From Taibaiella sp. (GTDB lineage Bacteria; Bacteroidota; Bacteroidia; Chitinophagales; Chitinophagaceae), in assembly GCA_019638495.1 (NCBI GenBank), contig JAHBTQ010000002.1, forward strand, positions 620,001 to 684,000: a stretch of DNA of 64,000 bases, read 5' to 3'. Every line of letters starts with the position of its first letter. Within the stretch, counting starts at the first letter, position 1. The notes below the pieces were generated by a model. The model was given only the letters and a program-made list of their open reading frames with translations. It was not told where the DNA came from and searched no databases. Below are positions 1 to 7,555 of the stretch, one piece after another. Made by a program: the position numbers and the translations under genes.

Positions 1-174
1 TTCAGCCTTCTTCTTGCTGTCTACTATCTCGTATTCGTTAACTGTACTATCAGGCAGGCCGGGTGCTCCCGAATATTTTACCTGGCACTGGCAGGTGAAT
101 GATTTGACGCAGGAACTGGCTACAATCATTGTACCAAGGACGAATACCAGTATAGTGAAGCCACGTAATTTCAT
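1..174 (-). CDS. lipoprotein, hypothetical (partial, C-terminus outside the window)
   Basis: An uninterrupted reverse-strand frame opens with ATG at 174-172 and runs off the left edge after 58 codons. The N-terminus is a lysine/arginine start (MKLRG), a hydrophobic stretch of about 15 residues and a lipobox-like ASSC at residues 19-22, so the product should be a lipidated periplasmic or outer-membrane protein. After the cysteine comes a short Cys-rich stretch (TCQC) and then polar sequence. I do not recognise the family, and the missing C-terminus prevents a better call. It lies downstream of the glycosyltransferase gene on the same strand with about 100 bases between them, so co-transcription is possible but not shown. 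Confidence 0.6.
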   Translation of the reverse strand, partial: MKLRGFTILVFVLGTMIVASSCVKSFTCQCQVKYSGAPGLPDSTVNEYEIVDSKKKAE

Positions 175-277
175 GCAGGCGTAAGTTAATTGGGCATGAA
201 GTTAGCAAGACGGTGTTATAATTCAAAATTGGAACCTGAAAAGTGCAATGCAAATTCACGGAGACCAATGAATTATG

Positions 278-2224
278 CTACAATCCCAAATACCTTACGT
301 TTCGGGTAACCAGCGAAATGTCGGTACCGGCGCTGTACTGGCGGGCATACTCTGCGTTGATGTTGTCCTTTACTCCGGCTGCCGGTTCGTAACCGGGAAG
401 GATGTTACATGGCGGCATCACCCCCTTTCTGATAGCCGGCAAGTGGGTAACAGAAACACCGGAGGCGTAGCCCACCCATGTGAGCCGGCCAAAAAGAACG
501 CTGAAACAGCGACCGAAAAATGTGCCGGGCCGCTTCACCAAAAACAAAAGCACAGGCGAAAACAGCAAAAACGCCAGCGACAGGAAGATATCTGCCATGC
601 GTTTGTTGCGCAGTTGTGCGAAATCGGCAAGGTTGTAGCGGCGGTCTATAGTATAAAGGTCGCCGGAAGTGGCGCTGGAGTTGCTGCCCACGAAACTCTG
701 CCCGCCGGGTAGATGAATCTTGTATTCATAGTCTGCGCCACATTCCTGCATACGCTCAAAAACCTGGCTGTAGGTGAGCCCGTTGATACAGAATATTACC
801 TCGTTTACGCCTGTGACATATAAGAGTCGCTTCATATCCTGCAGGCCGGCAAGCGCGGCATCTGTGTTGCCACCGGGTGCTACCCTACCCATGAGCTCTG
901 GCGCATAGTTGACCCGACGAAGCACATTGGCAGTGTCGGTATAGGCTTTTTCATCGGCCACTATGACGGCTTTGCGGGGAAGCGTATCGTAGGGGATAAA
1001 GCGCAGAACACCCATACGGTAGAGCAACTCATGCAGGCCCAGTAGTATGGCTGTGCCAGCCACGCCGGTAAAGATGATAATGGCCCGCGAATAGCGATAT
1101 TCGGGAGGAAGCAGGCCATAATATGCCAATATGATGATGGTGCCGAAGAGCATGCCGCGCATCACCTTAAGCGGCCTGTATGGCTGGTCGTATGCCCCAT
1201 TGAAATAGAGCGATAGCAGCCACAGCGAGATATAGGCAGGGAAGGTGGCATAGACCACGGGCAGCGCAATGGGCGCTATGTTCTTCACCTCCCGCACCCA
1301 GAATTCCTTGATGCCATATAATGCCACCAGAAGGATAAGCGCATCGAACAGCGGCATGTGCAGCACCTTGAGCAACCTCTTGACCGTGCCAAGAATGGCC
1401 CGCAGCACTATGCCGGCATTGATGAAAAGGATGAACAGCCGCGCCTGGCCACTGGTGTAGTGCTTCTTTACAAAGGTGACAAGCGCCTCGTTGAATATGC
1501 GCACATAAGAGAGGGTCATTTTCCGGGTGCTCTCTCCCTTGTAGTGAATCAGATCTACCTGAGGGTAGTAAATGTTTTTGTACCCGGCTTTCTGTATGCG
1601 GTAGGAAAGATCCACATCTTCGCAATACATGAAATAGTCCTCATCAAACGGGCCACCGGCCTGGTCCATGGCTTTTCTGCGCACCAGCATGCAGCAGCCT
1701 GAGAGCACATCTACTTCCGCCGTCTGCCGCTCATCGATGTGAACTGCATAATACTTATTTATATAGGCCGACTTGCTGAATATCTTGTTGATACCCGTGG
1801 TCTTGAAGATGGCAACTGAAAGCGACGGAAACGACTTCTTAGAGTCAGGGGCAAACTGGCCCTTTCCATCTATGAGGCGCGGCCCCAGCCCACCCGCCTC
1901 AGGGTGCGCGTCCATGTAGGCGATGGTATCGCGCAGAAAGTTTTCGGGCATTACGGTGTCCGGATTCAGGAACAGGATATACTCCCCTTTTGCCACAGCC
2001 ACAGCCTGGTTGTTGGCCTTGGAGAATCCCTTATTGTCCTTATTTTCTATAAGGGTAACTGTGGGAAAGCGCTGCCTGATGAACCCGCAACTGCCATCTG
2101 TGGAGTTATTGTCTACCACTATTACCTCTGCGGCAATACCCTCTGCTGCCCGCAACACGGAATGCAGGCATACCTCTATGAAGTACTTGACGTTATAGTT
2201 GACAATGATTACTGATACCTTCAT
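278..2224 (-). CDS. GT2 glycosyltransferase fused to a polyprenyl-phosphate sugar-transferase-like membrane half
   Basis: Residues 1 to about 240 form a GT-A glycosyltransferase family 2 domain: the start VSVIIVNYN, the nucleotide-sugar loop DNNSTDGS, the metal-binding LNPDT and the EDVDLSYR acceptor motif are all visible. Several hydrophobic segments follow (about 265-400), then a Rossmann-like stretch. The C-terminus (KRMADIFLSLAFLLFSPVLL) resembles the entry helix of WbaP/PglC-type phosphoglycosyltransferases but lacks their catalytic Asp-Glu part. It probably transfers a sugar during cell-surface polysaccharide or glycolipid synthesis at the inner membrane. I chose ATG 2224 because the family starts MKVSVIIVNYN; an upstream in-frame start would add eight residues. 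A fusion with a degenerate second half is the main oddity. The sugar specificity cannot be read from sequence. Confidence 0.85.
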   Translation of the reverse strand: MKVSVIIVNYNVKYFIEVCLHSVLRAAEGIAAEVIVVDNNSTDGSCGFIRQRFPTVTLIENKDNKGFSKANNQAVAVAKGEYILFLNPDTVMPENFLRDTIAYMDAHPEAGGLGPRLIDGKGQFAPDSKKSFPSLSVAIFKTTGINKIFSKSAYINKYYAVHIDERQTAEVDVLSGCCMLVRRKAMDQAGGPFDEDYFMYCEDVDLSYRIQKAGYKNIYYPQVDLIHYKGESTRKMTLSYVRIFNEALVTFVKKHYTSGQARLFILFINAGIVLRAILGTVKRLLKVLHMPLFDALILLVALYGIKEFWVREVKNIAPIALPVVYATFPAYISLWLLSLYFNGAYDQPYRPLKVMRGMLFGTIIILAYYGLLPPEYRYSRAIIIFTGVAGTAILLGLHELLYRMGVLRFIPYDTLPRKAVIVADEKAYTDTANVLRRVNYAPELMGRVAPGGNTDAALAGLQDMKRLLYVTGVNEVIFCINGLTYSQVFERMQECGADYEYKIHLPGGQSFVGSNSSATSGDLYTIDRRYNLADFAQLRNKRMADIFLSLAFLLFSPVLLFLVKRPGTFFGRCFSVLFGRLTWVGYASGVSVTHLPAIRKGVMPPCNILPGYEPAAGVKDNINAEYARQYSAGTDISLVTRNVRYLGL

Positions 2225-2347
2225 GCAAATGAAGCCGGGGCAGGCCACAAAACGCTAAACAACAGCAATTTCTGCGCCAAAGTAATAAACCCTGTTGCAA
2301 ATAACGGAAAACCCTTTGATAGATTGCACGGGAGCCCCTATATAATA

Positions 2348-2378
2348 ACGGCCCCGGGAGGACGATCCCAGGGCCGCA
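2348..2378 (-). terminator. hairpin terminator after the outer-membrane protein gene
   Basis: A GC-rich inverted repeat (CGGCCC-C-GGGA paired with TCCC-A-GGGCCG) lies 22 bases beyond the stop codon of the reverse-strand gene ending at 2400. Read on the reverse strand it is followed by TTATTATATA. It probably separates the outer-membrane pair from the glycosyltransferase gene downstream. Confidence 0.65.
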
Positions 2379-2399
2379 GAAAAAGCTAATGTGTAAATC

Positions 2400-3329
2400 T
2401 TAGAAATAGAAATGCAGGTTGAGACCGGCATTTACATTGTCCAGCCCTGCGCCAAATGAACGGAGGCCACGATTGGCATAGGTGTCTCTTGTAACGTTTG
2501 CAACGGTGTTTGTACCTGAGTACCACTCTTCTGTGCTTACATATCCTTTGCCATTAGTGGAGAAACCGAGGGTGTACCCGATCTCGCCACCCAGGGAAAT
2601 CTTAGGAGCTATGAAATACTCAACACCTGCAAAAGCGCGTGCACCAAACAGCATAGATGTGCCGCTGGCGTTCTCGCGCTGCCTTACTGCCATGTTTGTA
2701 GTAGTGCCGTTTGCGAAATCGCTGGTAGACACAGGCGCTGTAAAATCAAGCGACATTGCATTGCCGTAGTTATAAACGGTTCTGCTGCCGCTGAAGCCAG
2801 CCAGCAACTCAGCACCATAGATGCCCTGCAGGCGGCTACTGCCACGGCGCTTCTCAAAGCCCGCTCCCAGCAATACAACATGTGCATCGGTGGTCATTTC
2901 GTCCTGTACATACTGTGGATTCAACGGATCGGGCGTGAGTGAGCTCTTCAGCACGTTGTTACGAAGCGTAGTGCTACCGGCATTGGCCTGGAAACGTACG
3001 CGATATGCCATAGTAGCCGACTTCATATACTTGCCGGTAACTGCCATGCCACCAAGGTTGCCAATGGCAAAAGCATTGGGGCCGGTAGTGACGCTAAAGC
3101 CCGGAGCATTGTTGAAAGTGCTGCTATTCATCATGTTGCCCAGGTAGCCGAGGAAGCCTGTGGCAGAGATGCCGATGGCCCACTCGCCTTTCTGAGGCAG
3201 CACTTCGTGGCCGCGCACTGACTTGAAAGAAAGCTCTTTCTCTGCGCCAGCCTTATTTTCGCTATCCTGTGCAAATGCCGTGCCGCCAGCCAGCAGCAAA
3301 GCAGCACATATGGAAAGTGTATTTTTCAT
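2400..3329 (-). CDS. outer membrane beta-barrel protein, hypothetical
   Basis: The 309-residue product has a clear signal peptide (MKNTLSICAALLLAGGTAFA, cut before QDSEN). It consists of alternating hydrophobic and polar stretches typical of beta strands and ends in LNLHFYF, the terminal aromatic residue recognised by the BAM machinery. Residues 49-110 are glycine-rich. No catalytic motif is visible, so I call it only a small outer-membrane barrel. It follows the lipoprotein gene at 3353-3865 with 23 bases between them and is closed by the hairpin at 2348-2378, which suggests a two-gene operon. The lipoprotein may be its partner at the outer membrane; that is inference from position. Confidence 0.7.
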   Translation of the reverse strand: MKNTLSICAALLLAGGTAFAQDSENKAGAEKELSFKSVRGHEVLPQKGEWAIGISATGFLGYLGNMMNSSTFNNAPGFSVTTGPNAFAIGNLGGMAVTGKYMKSATMAYRVRFQANAGSTTLRNNVLKSSLTPDPLNPQYVQDEMTTDAHVVLLGAGFEKRRGSSRLQGIYGAELLAGFSGSRTVYNYGNAMSLDFTAPVSTSDFANGTTTNMAVRQRENASGTSMLFGARAFAGVEYFIAPKISLGGEIGYTLGFSTNGKGYVSTEEWYSGTNTVANVTRDTYANRGLRSFGAGLDNVNAGLNLHFYF

Positions 3330-3352
3330 TAATATAGTTTTAAGGTTTTCGA

Positions 3353-3865
3353 TTAGTTGTAGTTGATATCGATGATGCGCGATTGACCTTTGTTAAGACT
3401 AATGCCGCCGATAGTCTCAGGTTTGAACACATGCCTCATATTATAGGTTGTGCCTATTTCCGTGCCGCTTGTATATACCTTCAGGACATTCGCCTCAAAA
3501 TCAGATGGCTCCAGGTGCACGGTAGCTGCCTTGTAAGGAGAAACATCGATGGCAAAGTTGTAATAGCCGTTAGCGTCAGTAGTAGCCGTGTAATACTTGC
3601 GCGCATATGGCTTATTTGTGTCTGCATTAAGCACATAGTCGCGGGTATCTACCCACGCGTTTACTACTACGCCGCCTGACACATATTGTGTTGCTGCTGC
3701 GCCCGCAGTATCTACCAGACGGGCAGAAACCTTGCCTGTGATAGTGGCGGTGGTTAGGGAAGCAGTCTGGTCGACCGTATTGTCTTTGCGCTTGGCACAT
3801 GAGGCCAGCAGAGCGGCGCATGCGAGCACTGCGAGGGATTTGGTAACTGTGGTTTTACTTTTCAT
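3353..3865 (-). CDS. lipoprotein with carboxypeptidase-regulatory-like fold, hypothetical
   Basis: From ATG 3865 the protein begins MKSKTTVTKSLAVLACAALL and continues into the lipobox LLASC, so it should be exported and lipidated. The mature part (about 140 residues) contains ATITGKVSARLVDTAG near its start and TATTDANGYYNFAIDV in the middle. This pattern is typical of small Ig-like/carboxypeptidase-regulatory-like beta sandwiches. The frame could be extended eight codons upstream, but that would put an unlikely segment before the signal peptide. A TACATTTG sequence on the reverse strand at 3887-3894 fits the Bacteroidota -7 box, although no matching -33 box stands at the usual distance. It is the first gene of the pair with the barrel protein. 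Confidence 0.7.
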   Translation of the reverse strand: MKSKTTVTKSLAVLACAALLASCAKRKDNTVDQTASLTTATITGKVSARLVDTAGAAATQYVSGGVVVNAWVDTRDYVLNADTNKPYARKYYTATTDANGYYNFAIDVSPYKAATVHLEPSDFEANVLKVYTSGTEIGTTYNMRHVFKPETIGGISLNKGQSRIIDINYN

Positions 3866-4150
3866 TTGTTTTTGGAAATTTGGCTGCAAATGTACCTTGT
3901 TTAAACACAGAATGACTTTTGTATTAAGTTTTCAATAATTTACTGTGTTAAAGTTGGTGTTAAATAGCAGGAAAGGAGCTGTGGCCCCGGGGTAAAGCCG
4001 ATGGTGCAAATTGACAACTCGCGTTCTACATTGGATACATAGAGGGAAGAACGACGGTAACACAGACGGACAAATTGCTAAGACTTCGAATTTTCTGATT
4101 TTCTACTTTGCTTCGCGGCCTGTAATGCTTGCCTGTATTTATTATGCTAT

Positions 4151-4250
4151 TATTCTGTAATTTCTAAACGTTGCTACGAGCTTCTAAAAATTGCTGAGAA
4201 TTGCTAAAAGTTGCGTAAACACTGCTGAGAGTTGCTAAAAGGTTCTACCG
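4151..4250. repeat. degenerate 10-bp tandem repeat, consensus TTGCTRARAA
   Basis: Reading from 4161 in steps of ten gives TTTCTAAACG, TTGCTACGAG, CTTCTAAAAA, TTGCTGAGAA, TTGCTAAAAG and TTGCGTAAAC. After a one-base shift come CTGCTGAGAG, TTGCTAAAAG and GTTCTACCGC. At least eight imperfect units follow one another, and TATTCTGTAA at 4151 may be another. The period is close to one helical turn, so one face of the DNA carries the same motif each time. It lies in non-coding DNA. Confidence 0.6.
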
Positions 4251-4500
4251 CGATTCATAGGACCCTCCGCGGCGGGCAAGTTTAAGGATTTAAGGATTGT
4301 GCTTGCTGTTGTTTTTGAAACCGGAAGGTTTTTTAAACCCGAAAAACTGAACTTGACGGCACAAAGGTAAAACGGGTGGTAGTAATTTGGTGCAGAGAGA
4401 GGGAAAATGTGTATATCTTTTTGCGAGGGTATGTGTCTTTCAAACTGTCTACATACAAGCGAACCAGGAATTCCGTTCACAGAACGGCTCTTTATTTACG

Positions 4501-4682
4501 GTTCCTAGTGCACTGCGGAACATCAGGAACAAAATTAAATACTGCATTTCATTTCGCCGGACGGAATCCGGCTACCATACCCGACGTAGGTACAACCTAC
4601 GGCGAACTGGAAGTTTTATCCTACGTTCCTGATGACCCCTGCGGGAACATCAGGAACAACGGGGAACACCAACAACGGCGGA
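4501..4682. repeat. palindrome cluster ending in a half REP
   Basis: Two related hairpins of the type GTTCCTGATG/CATCAGGAAC stand at 4501-4530 (imperfect) and 4625-4657 (perfect 10-bp stem). Both contain CTGCGG shortly before AACATCAGGAACAA. Between them are two smaller palindromes, GCCGGA/TCCGGC at 4556-4572 and CGTAGG/CCTACG at 4585-4601. Directly after, 4662-4682 reads GGAACACCAACAACGGCGGA, which is one arm of the REP that bounds the RAYT units further right. I see no protein in it. Confidence 0.6.
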
Positions 4683-4704
4683 ATCACGAACAACGGGCAG
4701 CGTC

Positions 4705-5235
4705 TCATCTGCAAGCCTCGACGAACTCGTAATCAAGATTTGATATTCTATATTTGCGATGGTTTTTCAAAGTATCAATAAAAAGGTAGTAAACGTGTTC
4801 ATAATGTATAGACTCGTAAAAATGCAAGCCAATGTTTCCAGAACTAGTAATGAATAAACCATCTCCATTAACCCTATAAAATGAGTCAATTTGATTATCG
4901 GTCCAATCATGGAAATGTGGAATTTGACGAATAGTGTCCGTCACGTTTCCTACTGAATCTACATAAACAAACATGACATCGGATTCAATATCTGGTATGC
5001 GGTAGAAGACTTCACCTGGGTATCTGAAACGCGTACGTAAAACACCACATGGAGGTATTCTGTAAACCCGGTAGCCGTTTGCATACTCCTTCTCCCGGCC
5101 CTCCGCTTGATCTAACAAAACCACTGCGGCACCGATATAACCTTTAGGTAAGTAGGTTACTTCCTTAGGGCCATACCTCCCCATACATGCAAGCAAACCA
5201 CATGACAGAGTGAGCAAAAAGAATGCGTGTCTCAT
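4705..5235 (-). CDS. lipoprotein, hypothetical
   Basis: From ATG 5235 the product (176 residues) starts MRHAFFLLTLSCGLLACMGR, a short signal peptide with the lipobox LLAC, so it is probably lipidated. The mature part is rich in tyrosine and aspartate and has no motif I recognise. An in-frame extension to 5397 exists, but its codons belong to the REP and the transposase 3' end, so the internal start is preferred. On the reverse strand TATATTTG (5240-5247) lies only a few bases before this ATG, so transcription may begin almost at the start codon. The RAYT unit sits immediately upstream and may have replaced the original promoter. Confidence 0.55.
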   Translation of the reverse strand: MRHAFFLLTLSCGLLACMGRYGPKEVTYLPKGYIGAAVVLLDQAEGREKEYANGYRVYRIPPCGVLRTRFRYPGEVFYRIPDIESDVMFVYVDSVGNVTDTIRQIPHFHDWTDNQIDSFYRVNGDGLFITSSGNIGLHFYESIHYEHVYYLFIDTLKNHRKYRISNLDYEFVEACR

Positions 5236-5264
5236 GATACAAATATATTTAACGGCACTCATCT

Positions 5265-5884
5265 TCCGCCGCTGTTGGTGTTCCTCACCAACAGCCACGA
5301 GCAGGTCAAAGATAAATCGGTGTGACGAAGCCGAAAATATCTTCCCCACTATTGTAAATGGCAGCAGTGCTATACTTGTACTCTTGAGCATTTGCACATA
5401 GACCGGCCCGCACCGGATTGTTGTGCAGGTAATCCAGCTTTTGCTTCAGTACTGCTTCACTCCAAATAAATACACTCAGTGGATCGCGCTCCCATATCTG
5501 ATACTTCCTATCCCTGGCACCCACATAATAGTCTGGTAGTAGCTCAGAATAATTATTCCTCATTTGCTTCAGCATCATTTGCGAGGTGAACTTCTGCATA
5601 TCTCGCTGCACATCGTCTCGCTGGTGCGGATGAAGTATGTGCCAGATAACATGCATATGGTTGTTCATTATCACAAACGCATGTATCATCACTCTCTTTT
5701 CCCTTACCAGGAAGCGGAAGCTATCTATGATGATATCTTTAAAAAGGTCGTTGGAAAGCAGATGCTTCCATTCCAGTATGGTTGCCGTGAAGTAATCACA
5801 TTCGTAGCGCCGGGATGATGCCATAAGCTAATGTACGAATTGCCCGCGTGCTGGTTGTTGGTGAGGAACACCAACAACGGCGGA
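5265..5884 (-). mobile_element. RAYT/REP unit 1
   Basis: A transposase gene (5306-5824) is bounded by the same palindrome in opposite orientation at each side. On the left, GCTGTTGGTG (5271-5280) pairs with CACCAACAGC (5286-5295) and is preceded by TCCGCC. On the right, GTTGTTGGTG (5854-5863) pairs with CACCAACAAC (5869-5878) and is followed by GGCGGA. The conserved tetranucleotide-like flank (GGCGGA/TCCGCC) next to each hairpin is what REP-associated transposases recognise. The unit is about 620 bases long and almost identical to the one at 6804-7425. Confidence 0.8.
5306..5824 (-). CDS. REP-associated tyrosine transposase (RAYT), copy 1
   Basis: The 172-residue protein has the marks of an IS200/IS605-like HUH nuclease (Y1_Tnp). 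A His-x-His pair sits in NNHMHVIW (His56, His58), and the probable nucleophile Tyr132 lies in LDYLHNNPVRAGL, followed by the usual HNNPVRAGL helix. RAYTs cut and join REP hairpins as single strands and are normally single-copy, host-associated genes. Here the gene is flanked by two inverted REPs and a second copy lies 1.5 kb away. It differs from copy 2 at seven residues: 93, 99, 114, 119, 120, 124 and 125. No frameshift is visible, so it may be active. Confidence 0.88.
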   Translation of the reverse strand: MASSRRYECDYFTATILEWKHLLSNDLFKDIIIDSFRFLVREKRVMIHAFVIMNNHMHVIWHILHPHQRDDVQRDMQKFTSQMMLKQMRNNYSELLPDYYVGARDRKYQIWERDPLSVFIWSEAVLKQKLDYLHNNPVRAGLCANAQEYKYSTAAIYNSGEDIFGFVTPIYL

Positions 5885-6008
5885 ATGAATGTTTAGATGG
5901 ACGTTTTGATGCTTTGACATTAGATTTGGTTATTTGCCCAACCGTCAGGGAACTGATACCGACAACTACAAGCAGTGTTACAGAAATGGCTTTGTTGAAT
6001 TCTATCAT
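5796..6008 (-). pseudogene. small secreted-protein gene cut short by RAYT unit 1
   Basis: The frame starting at ATG 6008 encodes MIEFNKAISVTLLVVVGISS and so on, a plausible signal peptide or membrane segment. After about 42 codons it runs into the REP at 5884, and from there the frame translates the palindrome and the 5' side of the transposase gene. The gene begins 49 bases after the stop of the secreted-protein gene at 6058 and on the same strand, so it may have been the second gene of an operon before the insertion. The part after residue 42 is unlikely to be original. It could also be a chance frame. Confidence 0.35.
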
Positions 6009-6057
6009 AAAATAGGATTGCCTTTCTAGTGATGGTCCAACACTGACAGCGAAAAAA

Positions 6058-6798
6058 TCATTTTCTCACGCGTGGCTCTTCGTTGTAGCAGTCATTAACA
6101 GCTTTTTTAGCAGATATTGCACTGTCAATCCAACTTGGTCGATACTTCAGGCTATCGAATAATCCACGACGATGGGCTTCGGAAAGAAACCAAGGGTTCA
6201 AAATCGCCTCGTTCTCTCGTACAAACTTTAGCACCTCGGGTTGAATTGGATTGAACGCTATTTCCATCAAGCGTTTCAAGCGACATTCGTCAAAGAATTT
6301 CTCCGGAATCAGTTGGTAGATCGCCCCATCCAAAAACATATGTGAAGGGGTGTTACCCACCATCTTAGAATAACCAAATCTCGGGATAATCATTGATTTG
6401 TTTGGCCTACATCTAAGTATCAAATCATTGGATGATAAATTCTGACCCGGAACGGAAACGCATAACCGTGGGGCACCATCTAACGTTACAAGGCGGTCAC
6501 CATAATAGTACGATATTTCCGCCATCTTGCGCTTGTTGGTTACTTCATCGGGATTACACCGATCCAACGAAAGTTCGCAAAAAAGGAAGTATTTGCGGCC
6601 CAAACGTTTTTGTGCCGTATCGGCAACAAACACAGTGTCTATACAGCACGCTGCATATGTGCGCCATCTCGCGTCGCCGAAGAAAAAGCTATCCTCCTTC
6701 ACGATTTTTCTCGTCAAATATTGCGCGCCACATTTATGTTTCACCGCCATAACGAATGTAAACAACATTGTTCCAACGGTCAGCCCATTTAGTTTCAT
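6058..6798 (-). CDS. secreted protein, hypothetical
   Basis: From ATG 6798 the product has 246 residues and begins MKLNGLTVGTMLFTFVMAVK, a signal peptide with probable cleavage near HKCGAQ. The rest is mixed alpha/beta in appearance, with several cysteines (for example YAACCIDTVF, DRCNPDEV) and charged helices at the C-terminus. I recognise no family. The frame is open upstream to 6849, but those codons are the REP of RAYT unit 2, which ends six bases before this ATG. The sequence GGAAAAGAA just before the start could serve in translation. The insertion must have replaced whatever promoter stood here, so the gene may now depend on the element. Confidence 0.5.
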   Translation of the reverse strand: MKLNGLTVGTMLFTFVMAVKHKCGAQYLTRKIVKEDSFFFGDARWRTYAACCIDTVFVADTAQKRLGRKYFLFCELSLDRCNPDEVTNKRKMAEISYYYGDRLVTLDGAPRLCVSVPGQNLSSNDLILRCRPNKSMIIPRFGYSKMVGNTPSHMFLDGAIYQLIPEKFFDECRLKRLMEIAFNPIQPEVLKFVRENEAILNPWFLSEAHRRGLFDSLKYRPSWIDSAISAKKAVNDCYNEEPRVRK

Positions 6799-6803
6799 TT
6801 CTT

Positions 6804-7425
6804 TTCCGCCGCTGTTGGTGTTCCTCACCAACAGCCTCGAGCGGGTCAAAGATAAATCGGAGTGACGAAGCCGAAAATATCTTCCCCACTATTGTAAATG
6901 GCGGCAGTGCTATACTTGTACTCTTGAGCATTTGCACATAACCCGGCCCGCACCGGATTGTTGTGCAGGTAATCCAGCTTTTGCTTCAGCAAAGTTTCGC
7001 TCCACAGCGGCACACTCAGTGGATTACGCTCCCATATCTGATACTTCCTATCCCTGGCACCCACATAAAAATCTGGCAGTAGCTCCGGATAATTATTCCT
7101 CATCTGCTTCAGCATCATTTGCGAGGTGAACTTCTGCATATCACGCTGCACATCGTCTCGCTGGTGCGGATGAAGTATGTGCCAGATTACATGCATGTGA
7201 TTATTCATTATCACAAACGCATGTATCATCACTCTCTTTTCCCTTACCAGGAAGCGGAAGCTATCAATAATGATATCTTTAAAAAGGTCGTTGGAAAGCA
7301 GATGCTTCCACTCAAGTATGGTTGCTGTGAAGTAGTCACACTCATAGCGGCGGGATGATGCCATATAGCTAATTTACTAATTGTCCATGTGTTGGTTGTT
7401 GGTGAGGAACACCAACAACGGCGGG
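6804..7425 (-). mobile_element. RAYT/REP unit 2
   Basis: The second unit repeats unit 1 base for base with few changes. The left REP is at 6804-6836 (stem GCTGTTGGTG 6811-6820 with CACCAACAGC 6826-6835), the transposase gene at 6846-7364, and the right REP at 7395-7424 (stem GTTGTTGGTG with CACCAACAAC). Both units have the same orientation. Outside the REPs the neighbouring DNA of the two units differs, so this is two insertions or a copied unit and not a long tandem duplication. Confidence 0.8.
6846..7364 (-). CDS. REP-associated tyrosine transposase (RAYT), copy 2
   Basis: This is a 172-residue HUH nuclease with the same His56-x-His58 pair and Tyr132 as copy 1. The seven differences from copy 1 fall between residues 93 and 125 and spare all motif residues. 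The start at 7364 (MASSRRYECDYFT) is shared by both copies and by the broken copy at 7427-7520, which supports it. It presumably acts on the REP hairpins at 6804-6836 and 7395-7424. Two intact RAYT genes within 2.1 kb is unusual for a family that is generally described as single-copy and not self-mobile. Confidence 0.88.
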   Translation of the reverse strand: MASSRRYECDYFTATILEWKHLLSNDLFKDIIIDSFRFLVREKRVMIHAFVIMNNHMHVIWHILHPHQRDDVQRDMQKFTSQMMLKQMRNNYPELLPDFYVGARDRKYQIWERNPLSVPLWSETLLKQKLDYLHNNPVRAGLCANAQEYKYSTAAIYNSGEDIFGFVTPIYL

Positions 7426-7551
7426 AAAATGCTACCATTCTAGTATGGTTGCCGTGAAGTAGTCACACTCATAGCCGCGGGATGATGCCATAAGCTAATG
7501 TACGAATTGCCCGTGTGTCGGTTGTTGGTGAGGAACACCAACAATGGCGGA
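7395..7551 (-). mobile_element. collapsed RAYT unit: two REPs around a 94-base transposase remnant
   Basis: Between the right REP of unit 2 (7395-7424) and another REP (7521-7551, stem GTTGTTGGTG with CACCAACAAT) lies 7427-7520. This stretch matches 5764-5853, the first codons and leader of the transposase gene, with a handful of substitutions. The rest of the gene and the left REP are missing, so it is an internally deleted, non-autonomous derivative. Its outer REP stops four bases before the stop codon of dusB and may serve as that gene's 3' hairpin. Confidence 0.75.
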
Positions 7552-7555
7552 AGTA

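Larger units (their letters stand above)
3866..4704. other. long non-coding stretch between two lipoprotein genes
   Basis: About 840 bases contain no convincing gene. The open frames here have no start context, no recognisable protein and odd composition. The stretch holds the probable promoter of the 3865 gene, a 10-bp periodic repeat (4151-4250), and a run of palindromes ending in half of a REP sequence (4501-4682). It looks like a landing zone for small mobile palindromes rather than lost coding sequence. Confidence 0.6.

Noticed and set aside
275..712. 145-codon forward open frame opposite the glycosyltransferase gene
   Set aside because: Antisense to the C-terminal half of a recognised gene, with no start context and no recognisable protein.
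6807..6849. Extension of the secreted-protein gene at 6058 to an upstream start at 6849 (and of the lipoprotein gene at 4705 to 5397)
   Set aside because: The extra codons are REP and transposase-end sequence in both cases. The internal starts give clean signal peptides.
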